Origin: Bradyrhizobium liaoningense
GTDB taxonomy: Bacteria; Pseudomonadota; Alphaproteobacteria; Rhizobiales; Xanthobacteraceae
Assembly: GCF_018130955.1 (NCBI RefSeq)
Contig: NZ_JAFCJM010000020.1
Coordinates: 51,416-115,415, forward strand
Length of the DNA: 64,000 nt
Direction of reading: 5' to 3'
In this document: positions 25,830-37,422 of the stretch, one piece after another
Position numbering within the stretch: the stretch's first letter is position 1
Layout of the letters: each line of letters starts with the position of its first letter
Made by a program: the position numbers and the translations under genes
Notes under the pieces: generated by a model
What the model was told of the DNA's origin: nothing
The model's input: only the letters and a program-made list of their open reading frames with translations
The model's database searches: none

Positions 25830-26753
25830 CTAGTCTGATGCGGCAAAGGCCTTCAGCTTCAGGAAGAAATCCTTCAGGATTGGATTGCGGTTGACGAAGG
25901 TGACATAGCGGATCGCGTGACGCCGGCGATCGGTGCTCCATGTCATCTGATCCGTCAGAACCGGCGCCGGAATGATCACGCTCGGCGCCCACTGCGGGTT
26001 CAGAAGCCAGCCGACCGGCGCCATGTCCCAGATCTCCTTGGCCCAGCCGAGATGGTCGGATGAATACTCCTTGAACCTCTGAGCGAGGAACGCGCCGATG
26101 CTGCCGTGCGGTTCGACGTAACGCTCGATCTCCGGCACGGTCGAGTGGAGATGCGAGGTGACGCCCTTGCAGGGCACGAGCACCAGCGGCACGCCGCTGT
26201 CGAGCAGCACCTGAGCGCCGCCGACGTCTTGCTTCAGGTTGAATTCGACCGTATCGGGCCATTCCAGCGCATGGCCGCCGAGCCAGACCACGACGGTGCG
26301 ATCGATGATGTCAGGCGCCTTCAGGAGCGCCGAGGCGACGTTGCTGATGGCGCCGATGGCCACGATATAGAGCGGCTTGTCCGGCGAGCCCGCCCGCGCC
26401 CGGGCGATCATGTCGTCGACCGCGGGCGCCTGCCGGGCCTGCTTGGCGGGGCCGACATAGTCGGTGACGCCACGATGGACGAGGCCCTCGGGCGAGATGC
26501 TCAGCCGCTCCAGCAGGCGCAGGATTTCCTGATAGCTCAGCTCCATGCCATGGCCGGGGCCGTCCGCGCGCTTGTTGAAGAACGGCGCGGCATAGATTGC
26601 CTCGACGTCAAAACGCTCCTTCGACAGCAGCATCTGGACCAGCGCGAACTGGTCGTCGATCTCGTTATAGGTGTCGGTGTCGAGCACGACGCGCACCCGG
26701 CCGACGGGCGGCGCCAGGAGCTGGAGCCGGGCCGCTTCCGTGATCGCCATCAT
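25830..26753 (-). CDS. Nucleoside hydrolase family protein
   Basis: 307 residues with the metal-binding signature DTDTYNEIDDQFAL at about residues 24-37 and, later, ALEWPDTVEFNLKQDVGG, fitting the inosine-uridine nucleoside hydrolase superfamily. These enzymes cleave the N-glycosidic bond of ribonucleosides using Ca2+. The substrate may not be a common nucleoside since the first motif is a variant (NEIDD rather than the classical form). The ATG overlaps the stop of the HAD gene by 4 bases (ATGA), so both form a coupled operon. Confidence 0.85.
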   Translation of the reverse strand: MMAITEAARLQLLAPPVGRVRVVLDTDTYNEIDDQFALVQMLLSKERFDVEAIYAAPFFNKRADGPGHGMELSYQEILRLLERLSISPEGLVHRGVTDYVGPAKQARQAPAVDDMIARARAGSPDKPLYIVAIGAISNVASALLKAPDIIDRTVVVWLGGHALEWPDTVEFNLKQDVGGAQVLLDSGVPLVLVPCKGVTSHLHSTVPEIERYVEPHGSIGAFLAQRFKEYSSDHLGWAKEIWDMAPVGWLLNPQWAPSVIIPAPVLTDQMTWSTDRRRHAIRYVTFVNRNPILKDFFLKLKAFAASD

Positions 26754-27424
26754 CGTCTCCCTGGACGCACCTCGGCTTTGCCCACGCCTGCGCCGGAATC
26801 CGGCACAAGCATCGCCACGATCTCGTCCATCCGCTCAAAGATGTGATCCGGCGCCAGCGCCCGCAGCGCCGCCGGCGCGGCATAGCCCCAGCACACCGCG
26901 CCACAGGCGATGCCGGCGCTGCGCGCCGCATCGATGTCGCGCACCTCGTCGCCGATGGAAATGACCTCTGCCGGCCCTACGCCCGCGCGCCGCGTCACCC
27001 GACGGAATTTGGCCGCCTTGCCGAACAGCGAGGACGAACAATCGTAGTGCGCAAACAGCGACGCGGCCTCGCCGAGCTTCTCCCGGGCATTGGCCTCGCT
27101 GTCCGACGTCACCAGCGCCAACTGCACGCCGTTGCCGGCCAGTGTTCGCAGCATCGCCTCGACCCCGGGAAAGAGCGGGATGGTCGCTGCATGCTCCGCC
27201 TTCAGCCGGCGCACATAGCGGGCGATCATCGGCAGTTTCCACAGCGGCACCTCGAGCGTGCTCAGGATCTCGCGACTGGAGGCATGGCGCAGCGCCTCGA
27301 TCTCGTCATCCGCCACGCGGCGAAAGCCGAAGCGGTCGGCGATATCGTTGATGGTGCGCAGAAACCACGGAAAGCTGTCGGCCAGCGTGCCGTCGAGATC
27401 GAAGATGGCGAGGGAGTAGGACAC
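26750..27424 (-). CDS. HAD-family phosphatase
   Basis: 224 residues with all four HAD motifs: DLDGTLAD at about residues 9-16, VTSDS at about 105-109, a conserved Lys (KAAKFRRV) and GDEVRDIDAA. This matches phosphoglycolate phosphatase-like enzymes acting on small sugar phosphates or nucleotides. It is the first gene of a two-gene operon with a nucleoside hydrolase, which suggests nucleoside or nucleotide salvage (inference). Confidence 0.85.
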   Translation of the reverse strand: MSYSLAIFDLDGTLADSFPWFLRTINDIADRFGFRRVADDEIEALRHASSREILSTLEVPLWKLPMIARYVRRLKAEHAATIPLFPGVEAMLRTLAGNGVQLALVTSDSEANAREKLGEAASLFAHYDCSSSLFGKAAKFRRVTRRAGVGPAEVISIGDEVRDIDAARSAGIACGAVCWGYAAPAALRALAPDHIFERMDEIVAMLVPDSGAGVGKAEVRPGRR

Positions 27425-27644
27425 TGAAATGATGCTGCTATTTGCTAAGGCCGGTGGGATGGGCGGCCGCCGGCTTACGCCACCTCGGCGGTGGATTCAA
27501 TGGAGCCGGCGAAGCCGCTGCGGGGCCCCTCGACGTCGATTGGTGGGCGTGTGTGGCACGAGAGTGACAACCTGCCGCAGGTGCGTCGCGTATGATTGGA
27601 GCCTCGATTTTGAGCGTTTTCGCCCGAGTGGGATGATCCGACCG

Positions 27645-28499
27645 ATGATGAAGTCGCTTTGGGCCGCTGCCCTGATGTCCATCCTGTTCACGGGTGCCGC
27701 TGCAGCCGCTGACATGCCGCTCAAGGCAGCTCCGAGGGCAGTCGCCGCCGTGTACGATTGGACGGGCTTCTATGTCGGCGGCAACGTCGGTTATGGCTGG
27801 GGCGAGGGCACCAATCCGTCCATCTCGGCGGTCGATCCCGGTGGCGTGTCCGGCGTCGGCGCGTTCCTGAGCCCGGCTGGCATCTTTCCTGGCTTCAGCA
27901 GCGGAAACATCTACCCCGGCCTCAACTCCTCCGGCGTGTTCGGCGGCCTCCAGCTCGGCTACGACAAGCAGTTCGGAAACTGGGTGGTCGGCGTGGTCGC
28001 CGATATCCAGGGGGCGGACTTCAAGTCCAGCGGGGTCGCCTTCACCAATGCTGCCGCCACGTGCTGCAACGTCACCGAGAGCATTTCGGCCAAGATCGAC
28101 TGGTTCGGCACCTTGCGCGGCAAGGCGGGCTTCGCCGCGAACGACTGGCTGTTCTACGGGACCGGCGGTCTCGCCTATGGCAATACGAGCAGCAGCCTCG
28201 GCTTTGCCTGTACGCCGGGCGGCGTGGGTTGCGGCTTTGCCACGATCGGTTTCACCGGCACCGCTTCCGAGGTGAAGGTCGGCTGGGCCGCCGGCGCGGG
28301 CGTCTCGAAGGCGTTCGGCAACTGGAATGTCGGCGTCGAATATCTCCACATCGATCTCGGCCGCTCGTCGGTGACGGCGACCTCCACCACGGGATTCTTC
28401 ACGACCACGACGATCACGGCCAGCCAGCGCTTCATCGAGGATACGGCGCGGCTGACGGTGAACTACAAATGGGGCGGCTCGGTCGTCGCGAAGTATTGA
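27645..28499 (+). CDS. Omp31/Omp25-like outer membrane beta-barrel protein
   Basis: 284 residues with a signal peptide (MMKSLWAAALMSILFTGAAAA) and the family opening VYDWTGFYVGGNVGYGWGEG, alternating strands and a C-terminal VNYKWGGSVVAKY with the terminal aromatic-rich strand. It is an 8-stranded barrel of the rhizobial Omp31/Omp25 type in the outer membrane. In-frame ATGs lie at 27633, 27645 and 27648; the first directly follows a GAGTGGG. Three more paralogues are at 34243-36974. Confidence 0.85.
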   Translation: MMKSLWAAALMSILFTGAAAAADMPLKAAPRAVAAVYDWTGFYVGGNVGYGWGEGTNPSISAVDPGGVSGVGAFLSPAGIFPGFSSGNIYPGLNSSGVFGGLQLGYDKQFGNWVVGVVADIQGADFKSSGVAFTNAAATCCNVTESISAKIDWFGTLRGKAGFAANDWLFYGTGGLAYGNTSSSLGFACTPGGVGCGFATIGFTGTASEVKVGWAAGAGVSKAFGNWNVGVEYLHIDLGRSSVTATSTTGFFTTTTITASQRFIEDTARLTVNYKWGGSVVAKY

Positions 28500-28549
28500 G
28501 CGCGGCGGGGCGGTCATTTGATGCCGTCGACCGACACGAGACGGACAAG

Positions 28550-29086
28550 ATGCCGGTCGATCAGGTTCAACTCAGCAAATTCCTGAGCTTTGTGCTGCGG
28601 CACAAGCCCGATGAGATCGGCTTGACGCTCAGCGCCGATGGCTGGGCGAACGTCGACGAACTGGTCGAGAAGGCCAACGCGGCGGGGACGGCGTTCGACC
28701 GGGACGACCTGCTCCGCGTCGTCGCGACCAGCGACAAGAAGCGGTTTTCGCTCTCGCCTGACGGGGACAGCATTCGCGCCGCGCAAGGGCACTCGGTCCG
28801 TGTCGAGCTCGGCCTGGCGCCGCAGGCGCCGCCGTCAATCCTGTATCACGGGACGGCGACGCGGTTCGTCCAAGCGATCCTCTCCGAGGGCCTGAAGCCG
28901 CAGGCGCGCCAGCAAGTGCATCTGTCCTCCGATGAGGCGATAGCGGAGCGTGTCGGCCAGCGCCACGGCAAGCCCCACATCTTCAAGGTCGATGCAGGTG
29001 GCATGCACGCGAAAGGATTCAAGTTTTTCCGCGCGGATAATGGCGTGTGGCTGACCGATCGTGTGCCGCCGGAGTTTTTGGCGTAG
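28550..29086 (+). CDS. kptA: RNA 2'-phosphotransferase KptA/Tpt1
   Basis: 178 residues. It has the family motifs SKFLSFVLRHKPDEIGL, KKRFSLSPDGDSIRAAQGHS, LYHGT and HLSSDEAIAERVGQRHG. Tpt1 removes the splice-junction 2'-phosphate from tRNA in eukaryotes, moving it to NAD+. Bacteria lack that splicing pathway, so the natural substrate of KptA is unknown and may be RNA repair or another 2'-phosphate. The start at 28550 fits family length. The gene follows a porin with 50 bases between. No RNA ligase is nearby. Confidence 0.9.
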   Translation: MPVDQVQLSKFLSFVLRHKPDEIGLTLSADGWANVDELVEKANAAGTAFDRDDLLRVVATSDKKRFSLSPDGDSIRAAQGHSVRVELGLAPQAPPSILYHGTATRFVQAILSEGLKPQARQQVHLSSDEAIAERVGQRHGKPHIFKVDAGGMHAKGFKFFRADNGVWLTDRVPPEFLA

Positions 29087-29160
29087 GCAGGACGGCGGCG
29101 CAAAATCGCCGGTTGATTGACGATTCGGTGATTTGCCTCCGTGGGCGAGCGTGCCGGCCG

Positions 29161-32139
<2,979 letters not shown>

Positions 32140-32237
32140 CCCGGTGGTCCCCAAGGAAAAACCCAAAGACGCCGAACGCGCCGATGGTCAGGCGCGCCTC
32201 GCCCGGAACCGGGGATGGACGCCATTGGGTGTGCTGC

Positions 32238-32252
32238 GAACGTAGGAAGAAC
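32238..32252 (-). promoter_or_regulatory. LexA (SOS) box upstream of uvrA
   Basis: GAAC-N7-GAAC at 32238-32252 (GTTC-N7-GTTC on the minus strand), the exact alphaproteobacterial SOS box, 99-113 bases upstream of the uvrA start. The rest of the 32140-32424 gap holds the divergent promoters. Confidence 0.75.
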
Positions 32253-32424
32253 GACGGCGGATTTCCAGTGCGAGTTGCGAATCGTCAACGGATTGTTGGG
32301 CGCGTGGCGGGACGTGGCAGCAGCGGCCGAGACGGTGAGGTGTGAGATTCAGACCGCAATCTCAGATTGTGCTAAAGTACATTCAATAGTTTTACTGACG
32401 TCTATTTCATTTCCGGGAGGGCAC

Positions 32425-34161
32425 ATGGAAGTCCTCACCAAATTCGCGATCTATTTCACGGGCGGCCTGGCGCTTCTGGCCTGCAATGTCTGGTTCTTCA
32501 GCGCGGTCTACCAGAGCGTAACGGGCGGAAACCTCGTCGTCGCGCCAGTCAAGGTCGTGGGCGGAACCGGCGATCCGAACCTCGCCGGCGAGGCTTTGGC
32601 GCGGCTGATCATCGCCCGTCTCCAAGCGCTGGAATGGGACCTGAAGGAGTCGCAGTCGTCCCTGACGTCGGAAAATCAGCGTCAAATTCAAGCGCAGCAG
32701 CAGGCCAGGCCGGCGGCGTCAGAGATGCCTCGCGGGGTGGCCGCTGGTATGCTCGGAATCCCCCAAACCGCAATCCTGAATGCGCAGTTGTTCGAACCGA
32801 CGACGATCGACGTCAAGGTGGCCGGTGTCGACGTCGGCGGGATGCTGCCCGGCATCCAGCGCTGGTTCGTCCACGACAAGACGCTAACCTTCGCTGTCTC
32901 CATGGACGGGACGTCCGCCATTGTTGCGGGGAACATCGATCCGCTCGCACCCGGCAAGGCCAAGCCATTATGGATGTCGGTCAAGAACGCCAATCCGAAT
33001 GCCATTGCGGACGCCATCGCGCTGGCCCTCATTCACCGGCGCTGGGCCACCGACAGTCCTCAATACCGAGAGCTCAGCGACGAAGAGTTCAGTCAGCTCG
33101 TCGAGTCCATCAACGGGACGGCGAAGGCCAATCGCCGCTTCGCGGTCTACGGTAATAAAGCCAAGCCTGATTTCGTGAAGATTTCGGACGCGCTCCATCC
33201 GCTCGCGGATCGCATGGTGAGCTGGAACGAACTGACATCCTTTGCCGCCTCGATTGCGGAGAGCGCCGAGAACTATGAGCGCGCGCGAGACTATTATCGG
33301 CGACTGCAGGCCTCGCCGAAGCCGGGACTGGACCCGCAAACCCTGCAGGCCAAGATATCGGCGGTCGAGGCGCTCGCTGCCAAGCTCGCCCCGGCGGCTG
33401 CCGAGCTCGCCCCTTCGAGGGAAGACGTCGCGCTGAAGAAGATGCGCGGGCACGTCGCCGACGCCACCCGCATCCTAAACGGCCTGTTCAACGCGAGTTT
33501 GCCTGAACCCGAGCTTAAGCTCATTTCGGACGACCAGCGCAACGCATACTGGGATGGCACAACGATCAACGTTCCCCCGAGCGTTCAGGACATCCCTGAT
33601 GTGATCTATCACGAGGTCGCCTGGCCGTTCGTTCAGTCGCGCTGGCCCAGGTTCAAGTATGAGGGGCAGGAGGGAGCGCTGATCCAATCCTATACAGATG
33701 TGCTCGCGACGCTGGTGAAGCAGAAGATGCTGAACCAGACCGCGTCGACTGCCGACTGGGTCATTGCGCCCGGGGCGATGGCGTGGGTCGAGGGCAAGCC
33801 CGATCGCACCGACACGCGGCCGCTGCGCTCGATGAAGGCACCCGGGACGGCCTATGACCGGGATGCGCAGTCGAACCATTTCAGCAGGCTCTACAAGGCG
33901 CCCAACACCGCCGCCGGCGATTTCGGCGGCGTGCACATCAATTCCGGGATTCCGAACCGCGCGTTCTACGAGACGGCGATGAAGATCGGCACCGACAGCG
34001 CGGGAAAGATCTGGATCGCGAGCCTTGACCAGTTCAAGTCACCGACGGACCTGCGCACGGCGGCCAAGGTCATCCTCGAGACTGCCACGAAGCTGAACGG
34101 CGCGGACAGCAAGGAGACGAACTCCGTCAAGGCAGCGCTTGATACGGTCGGACTGCTTTAG
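32425..34161 (+). CDS. Membrane-anchored thermolysin-like (M4) protein lacking zinc ligands
   Basis: 578 residues. One transmembrane helix (about 8-30), a region of unknown fold (about 35-330) with a helical repeat-like part (275-325), and a C-terminal part resembling peptidase M4. There, HEVAW at 396-400 aligns with the M4 HELTH, and YEGQEGALIQSYTD at 412-425 with the M4 segment carrying the third ligand. H396 and E397 are kept but the second His is W400 and the Glu is Q421. GDFGGVHINSGIPNRAFY at 498-515 keeps D499 and H504. It is therefore probably a non-catalytic homologue. GGGAGGG precedes the ATG at 32425. Role unknown. Confidence 0.7.
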   Translation: MEVLTKFAIYFTGGLALLACNVWFFSAVYQSVTGGNLVVAPVKVVGGTGDPNLAGEALARLIIARLQALEWDLKESQSSLTSENQRQIQAQQQARPAASEMPRGVAAGMLGIPQTAILNAQLFEPTTIDVKVAGVDVGGMLPGIQRWFVHDKTLTFAVSMDGTSAIVAGNIDPLAPGKAKPLWMSVKNANPNAIADAIALALIHRRWATDSPQYRELSDEEFSQLVESINGTAKANRRFAVYGNKAKPDFVKISDALHPLADRMVSWNELTSFAASIAESAENYERARDYYRRLQASPKPGLDPQTLQAKISAVEALAAKLAPAAAELAPSREDVALKKMRGHVADATRILNGLFNASLPEPELKLISDDQRNAYWDGTTINVPPSVQDIPDVIYHEVAWPFVQSRWPRFKYEGQEGALIQSYTDVLATLVKQKMLNQTASTADWVIAPGAMAWVEGKPDRTDTRPLRSMKAPGTAYDRDAQSNHFSRLYKAPNTAAGDFGGVHINSGIPNRAFYETAMKIGTDSAGKIWIASLDQFKSPTDLRTAAKVILETATKLNGADSKETNSVKAALDTVGLL

Positions 34162-34194
34162 GACGACGTCGTCTCCCTGCTTTTCGAAAAGCAA

Positions 34195-34219
34195 AAAGGC
34201 CGGCGCTAGGCCGGCCTTT
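34195..34219. terminator. Bidirectional terminator
   Basis: AAAGGCCGGC (34195-34204) and GCCGGCCTTT (34210-34219) around a 5-base loop, preceded by extra As, so a T run is present on the minus strand. It serves the convergent M4-like and porin genes. Near-identical hairpins follow the next two porin genes. Confidence 0.8.
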
Positions 34220-34242
34220 CGCAACGTGGATCAATCTGACGA

Positions 34243-34929
34243 TCAGTACTTCGCGACCACCGGGCCGCCGAAGTGATAGTTCACGCCGACCTGAACGCTG
34301 TGCAGGTTGAGCGTCCCGCTGGGAGCACCGAAGTAGTCTTCGCTGCCCAGGCTGCGGTAGAGGTATTCGCCCTTGACCGACCATTGCGGGGCGAAGAAGG
34401 CCTCGATGCCCGCACCAACGGTCCAGCCATTGTGGAAGTGGCTCTCCGAGGCGGTGACGCCCAGCGCGCTGACGCTGATCTTGTTGTCGATCCATGCATA
34501 GCCACCGGTCGCATAGAGCAGCACCTGATCGAAGGCCACGCCGACGCGGCCGCGAACCGTGCCGAGCGCGTCGATGCGCGAGGTGGTGGTCACGGGAACG
34601 ACAAGAGCGCCGAAAGCGATGCCCACCGTCGAGGAGGCATTCACATCAGCCCAGGCGCCGTCGGCTTCCAGACCGAAGACGATGTTGCTGGTCTGCCAGT
34701 TGTAGCCGATCGTGCCACCGACAAAGCCGCCCTTCATCTTGGGGTCGCCCGAGGTGTTTTCCGAGGCGTAGCCGCCCATGGCACCCAGATAGAACCCGGT
34801 CCAGTTGTAGACCGCGGCGACCGGCGCCGGCGCCTTGACGTAGGGCCGCGCAGCCAGATCGGCGGCCATGGCCGGCGCGAACGTGCTCAGTACCAACAAA
34901 CCGGCCGAAGCCAGCAAAACCTTATTCAT
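34243..34929 (-). CDS. Omp31/Omp25-like outer membrane protein 2
   Basis: 228 residues with signal peptide (cleavage near AMA, residue 22), the ADLAARPYVKAP segment, YNWTGFYLGAMGGYASENT opening strand and the terminal VGVNYHFGGPVVAKY. Second of the porin paralogues in the window and the first of three in tandem. The start ATG at 34929 has GGGGATC upstream. Barrel with an exported loop-rich exterior; ligand unknown. Confidence 0.85.
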   Translation of the reverse strand: MNKVLLASAGLLVLSTFAPAMAADLAARPYVKAPAPVAAVYNWTGFYLGAMGGYASENTSGDPKMKGGFVGGTIGYNWQTSNIVFGLEADGAWADVNASSTVGIAFGALVVPVTTTSRIDALGTVRGRVGVAFDQVLLYATGGYAWIDNKISVSALGVTASESHFHNGWTVGAGIEAFFAPQWSVKGEYLYRSLGSEDYFGAPSGTLNLHSVQVGVNYHFGGPVVAKY

Positions 34930-35115
34930 TTCAACGATCCCCAAATTACAGAGTCTTCTTGCCTTCCGCAGTCCGGAAGGTGTTCGGGCGTTGCCGCCCG
35001 ACCAGTTCGATCCTTACAGGGATAAACGCGCAAGTTGTGTATCAGGTCAGCAACACTGCACCAAAAACGTGTGGAGGTATGCAATCCGATACTGGCAGCT
35101 ATGCCCTGCCCAGCA

Positions 35116-35142
35116 AAAAGGCCGGCGCGAGGCCGGCCTTTT
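35116..35142. terminator. Terminator after the third porin gene
   Basis: AAAAGGCCGGC (35116-35126), 5-base loop, GCCGGCCTTTT (35132-35142). It stands downstream of the 35182 gene and has T runs on both strands. Confidence 0.8.
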
Positions 35143-35181
35143 CAGGAGAAGACGATGTTGGGCGAAGATCAGTACTTCACA

Positions 35182-35934
35182 TCAGTACTTGGCGATGATC
35201 GGGCCGCCCCAGCGGTAGTTCACGCGGATCAGGCCGAGATCCACATCCTGGCTGATGCGGTCGCTCTGGACGGCGACGGCGGCGGCGTTGTTGAAGGTGA
35301 GGGTGCTGTTGCCGGTGAAGATGTGGTTGTACTCGACGCCCACGGACCAATTCGGCGCAAACCCGACCTCGAGGCCGGCGCCGACCGTGCCGCCCCAGCG
35401 GGTTTCGCGGGCCGAGGCGATCAGGACGCCGCCGGGCGTGGTGAAGATGTCGTATTTGTCGCCGACGACCGCGGCGCCGCCCTTCACGTAAGCGAGGACG
35501 TTGTTCCAGGCGTAGCCAATCTGGCCGGTGACCAGGCCGAAGGCGTCGATGCGGCTCCGGTTGAGCTGGGCGGGGAAAAGAACGCTGGTGTTGCTGCCGG
35601 AGAAGTCGGCCCAGTTGCCCTGGCCTTCGACACCGAACACCCAGCTGCCTGACTGCACGCGGTAGCCGAGCTGGCCACCGACGGTGCCGCCAGTTGCGTT
35701 GTGGCAGCCTTCACCGCCGACCAGCGCACCGGCGAAGGTGTAGTTGTCCCAGCACTTGTGAGCGGAGCCGCCACCGCCGTTGAGACCGATATAGAAGCCG
35801 CTCCAGTCGTAGATTGCGGCGATCATCGGGGGTGGGGCCTTGGCGTAAGGACGCGCGGCGAGGTCCGCAGCGCTTGCCGGAGCCGACAGGCTCAACGCGA
35901 TCGCACCGAGTGCTCCCAGCAAAATCTTCTTCAT
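35182..35934 (-). CDS. Omp31/Omp25-like outer membrane protein 3
   Basis: 250 residues: signal peptide MKKILLGALGAIALSLSAPASAA, then ADLAARPYAKAPPP, IYDWSGFYIGLNGGGGSAHKCW and terminal VNYRWGGPIIAKY. It has two cysteine-containing loops (KCWDNYTF and GEGCHN), unlike its neighbours, which may form a disulfide at the surface. The signal peptide is close to that of the next paralogue, consistent with tandem duplication. ATG at 35934. Confidence 0.85.
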   Translation of the reverse strand: MKKILLGALGAIALSLSAPASAADLAARPYAKAPPPMIAAIYDWSGFYIGLNGGGGSAHKCWDNYTFAGALVGGEGCHNATGGTVGGQLGYRVQSGSWVFGVEGQGNWADFSGSNTSVLFPAQLNRSRIDAFGLVTGQIGYAWNNVLAYVKGGAAVVGDKYDIFTTPGGVLIASARETRWGGTVGAGLEVGFAPNWSVGVEYNHIFTGNSTLTFNNAAAVAVQSDRISQDVDLGLIRVNYRWGGPIIAKY

Positions 35935-36169
35935 TTTGTATCCCCGGCTGTGGCCGCTTCTTGCTGTCCCCGAAGCGGCCAATCAGGCGCGACGCCCAAA
36001 TTCCGGTGCGATCCTAACCCGATTTGGCGGCAGCGTCCGTCTCCCAAGTGCAACACTCCGGCGAGAAGCGTCGAGGGTACAAGCCAATGCGGATGAACGG
36101 ATTTTCCCGACGCGCCGACACGGCATCGCGCCTTGTACGCGCCGTGCAATGGCTGGCTGGCGGCCAGCA

Positions 36170-36196
36170 AAAAGGCCGGCGCGAGGCCGGCCTTTT
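36170..36196. terminator. Terminator after the fourth porin gene
   Basis: AAAAGGCCGGC (36170-36180), 5-base loop, GCCGGCCTTTT (36186-36196), the same hairpin sequence as at 35116-35142. Confidence 0.8.
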
Positions 36197-36221
36197 CAAG
36201 AGATGATGTCAGTGGCTGGTG

Positions 36222-36974
36222 TCAGTACTTGGCGACCACCGGGCCACCCCAGTTGAAGTGGTAGTTCACGCCAGCCTTGACGGTGTGAACGGTGTCGGTC
36301 CACTCGGAGCGGTTGGCCGGAACGGCGAAGTCGTACTGGAGCGTGCTCCTGCCGAAGTCGATGTAGTTGTATTCGACCTTGGCCGACCAGTTCGGGGCGA
36401 ACATGTATTCGGCGCCGGCGCCGACCGTCCAACCCCAACGGGTGTTGTTCTGGACGAACACGTTGCCGGGAACGCCGTCATAGCGATGCTGGATGTCGGC
36501 GACGGCGGCGCCGCCGCTGATGAACCACAGCGCCGGACCGGTCGAGTAGCCGAGGCGGCCCTTGATGTCGCCGAAGCCGCGGATCCGCGTGAAGTAGGTG
36601 TCGCCGACGCCAAGGTTGACCTCGGCGGAACGGCCGTTGATGTCAGCCCAGTGATAGTCACCCTCGATGCCGAACACCCAGTTGCCCGCCTGCCAATTGT
36701 AGCCGAACACGCCGCCGACGAAGCCGCCGCTGGTGTCGTAGTTCTGGCTGCCGAGGAACACGGCCGAATTCGGGAGCAGGAAGAAGGTCTCGTTGCTGCG
36801 GCCCCAAGCGCCGCCACCCTGGATACCAATATAGAACCCAGTCCAAGTGTAGATCGGGGCAGGCGCCACGACCGGAGCCTTCGTGTAGGGGCGCGCAGCC
36901 ATGTCCGCTGCACCGGCGGGGGCCGAAACGGCCAAGGCGATTGCACCGACAGTACCCAACAGAATCTTCTTCAT
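36222..36974 (-). CDS. Omp31/Omp25-like outer membrane protein 4
   Basis: 250 residues with the signal peptide MKKILLGTVGAIALAVSAPAGA, the AARPYTKAP segment, IYTWTGFYIGIQGGGAWGRS and terminal VNYHFNWGGPVVAKY. GGAGAG lies 7 bases before the ATG at 36974; in-frame upstream starts (37256) are not plausible. Expression is likely to be from its own promoter, since each paralogue has a terminator. Expected to reside in the outer membrane. Confidence 0.85.
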   Translation of the reverse strand: MKKILLGTVGAIALAVSAPAGAADMAARPYTKAPVVAPAPIYTWTGFYIGIQGGGAWGRSNETFFLLPNSAVFLGSQNYDTSGGFVGGVFGYNWQAGNWVFGIEGDYHWADINGRSAEVNLGVGDTYFTRIRGFGDIKGRLGYSTGPALWFISGGAAVADIQHRYDGVPGNVFVQNNTRWGWTVGAGAEYMFAPNWSAKVEYNYIDFGRSTLQYDFAVPANRSEWTDTVHTVKAGVNYHFNWGGPVVAKY

Positions 36975-37151
36975 CGTTTTTCTCTCCAGTACGGTCCGCT
37001 CTGATGTCCCCAAAGCGGAGGTCAGGGGCGAGGCCCAATCAACTAATCCGTGTGCATGGCTTAGCTCGATTCCGAGGCAAAGTCCGTCTCCGAAACGCAA
37101 CACTTGGACGTGAAGTAAGCCGATGAATAATAAGAATTTTTTCCTGTTTTT

Positions 37152-37195
37152 GGGAACCCAGAAAGGGTTCCATCGGGTTCCATCCGGTTCCGCCT
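37152..37195. repeat. Tandem GGGTTCCATC decamers and inverted repeat
   Basis: GGGTTCCATC is repeated at about 37165-37184, with a third degenerate copy to 37195. The first copy also pairs with GGGAACCC at 37152-37159. It lies in the 448-base gap (36975-37422) between a porin gene and ssb, which otherwise holds the LexA box and promoters. Confidence 0.6.
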
Positions 37196-37250
37196 TTTGA
37201 GCGACTTTTTGCCGCCCGATTGCCGACATATTCGGCATCATTTCGCCCTG

Positions 37251-37265
37251 GAACAAAGCTGGAAC
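37251..37265 (+). promoter_or_regulatory. LexA (SOS) box upstream of ssb
   Basis: GAAC-N7-GAAC at 37251-37265, the alphaproteobacterial SOS box, about 157-172 bases upstream of the ssb ATG, followed immediately by GTTC. Confidence 0.65.
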
Positions 37266-37422
37266 GTTCTGGCGGCCAATGCTATATGTGGGGATAACCT
37301 GCGGGATCGCGGGCTCGTCGGCGCGGCCCGGCGTATAGGGTCGTCGGCGAGGGCGCGGCTAGCGGGTTGCGGGCGAGGTCCCGGCTTTTTCGAAATTTTG
37401 CAGTTTGGAGTGGAGAGCGGCG

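Noticed and set aside
27758..28549. A long open + frame that runs through the porin gene out of frame and joins kptA
   Set aside because: The upstream part is the porin sequence read in a wrong frame, with Arg/Gly/His-rich low-complexity composition. The real kptA starts at 28550, and the porin has a signal peptide and barrel motifs in its own frame.
37166..37195. GTTC repeats as extra LexA boxes
   Set aside because: The spacing is 6 bases rather than the required 7, so they were treated as a tandem repeat only.
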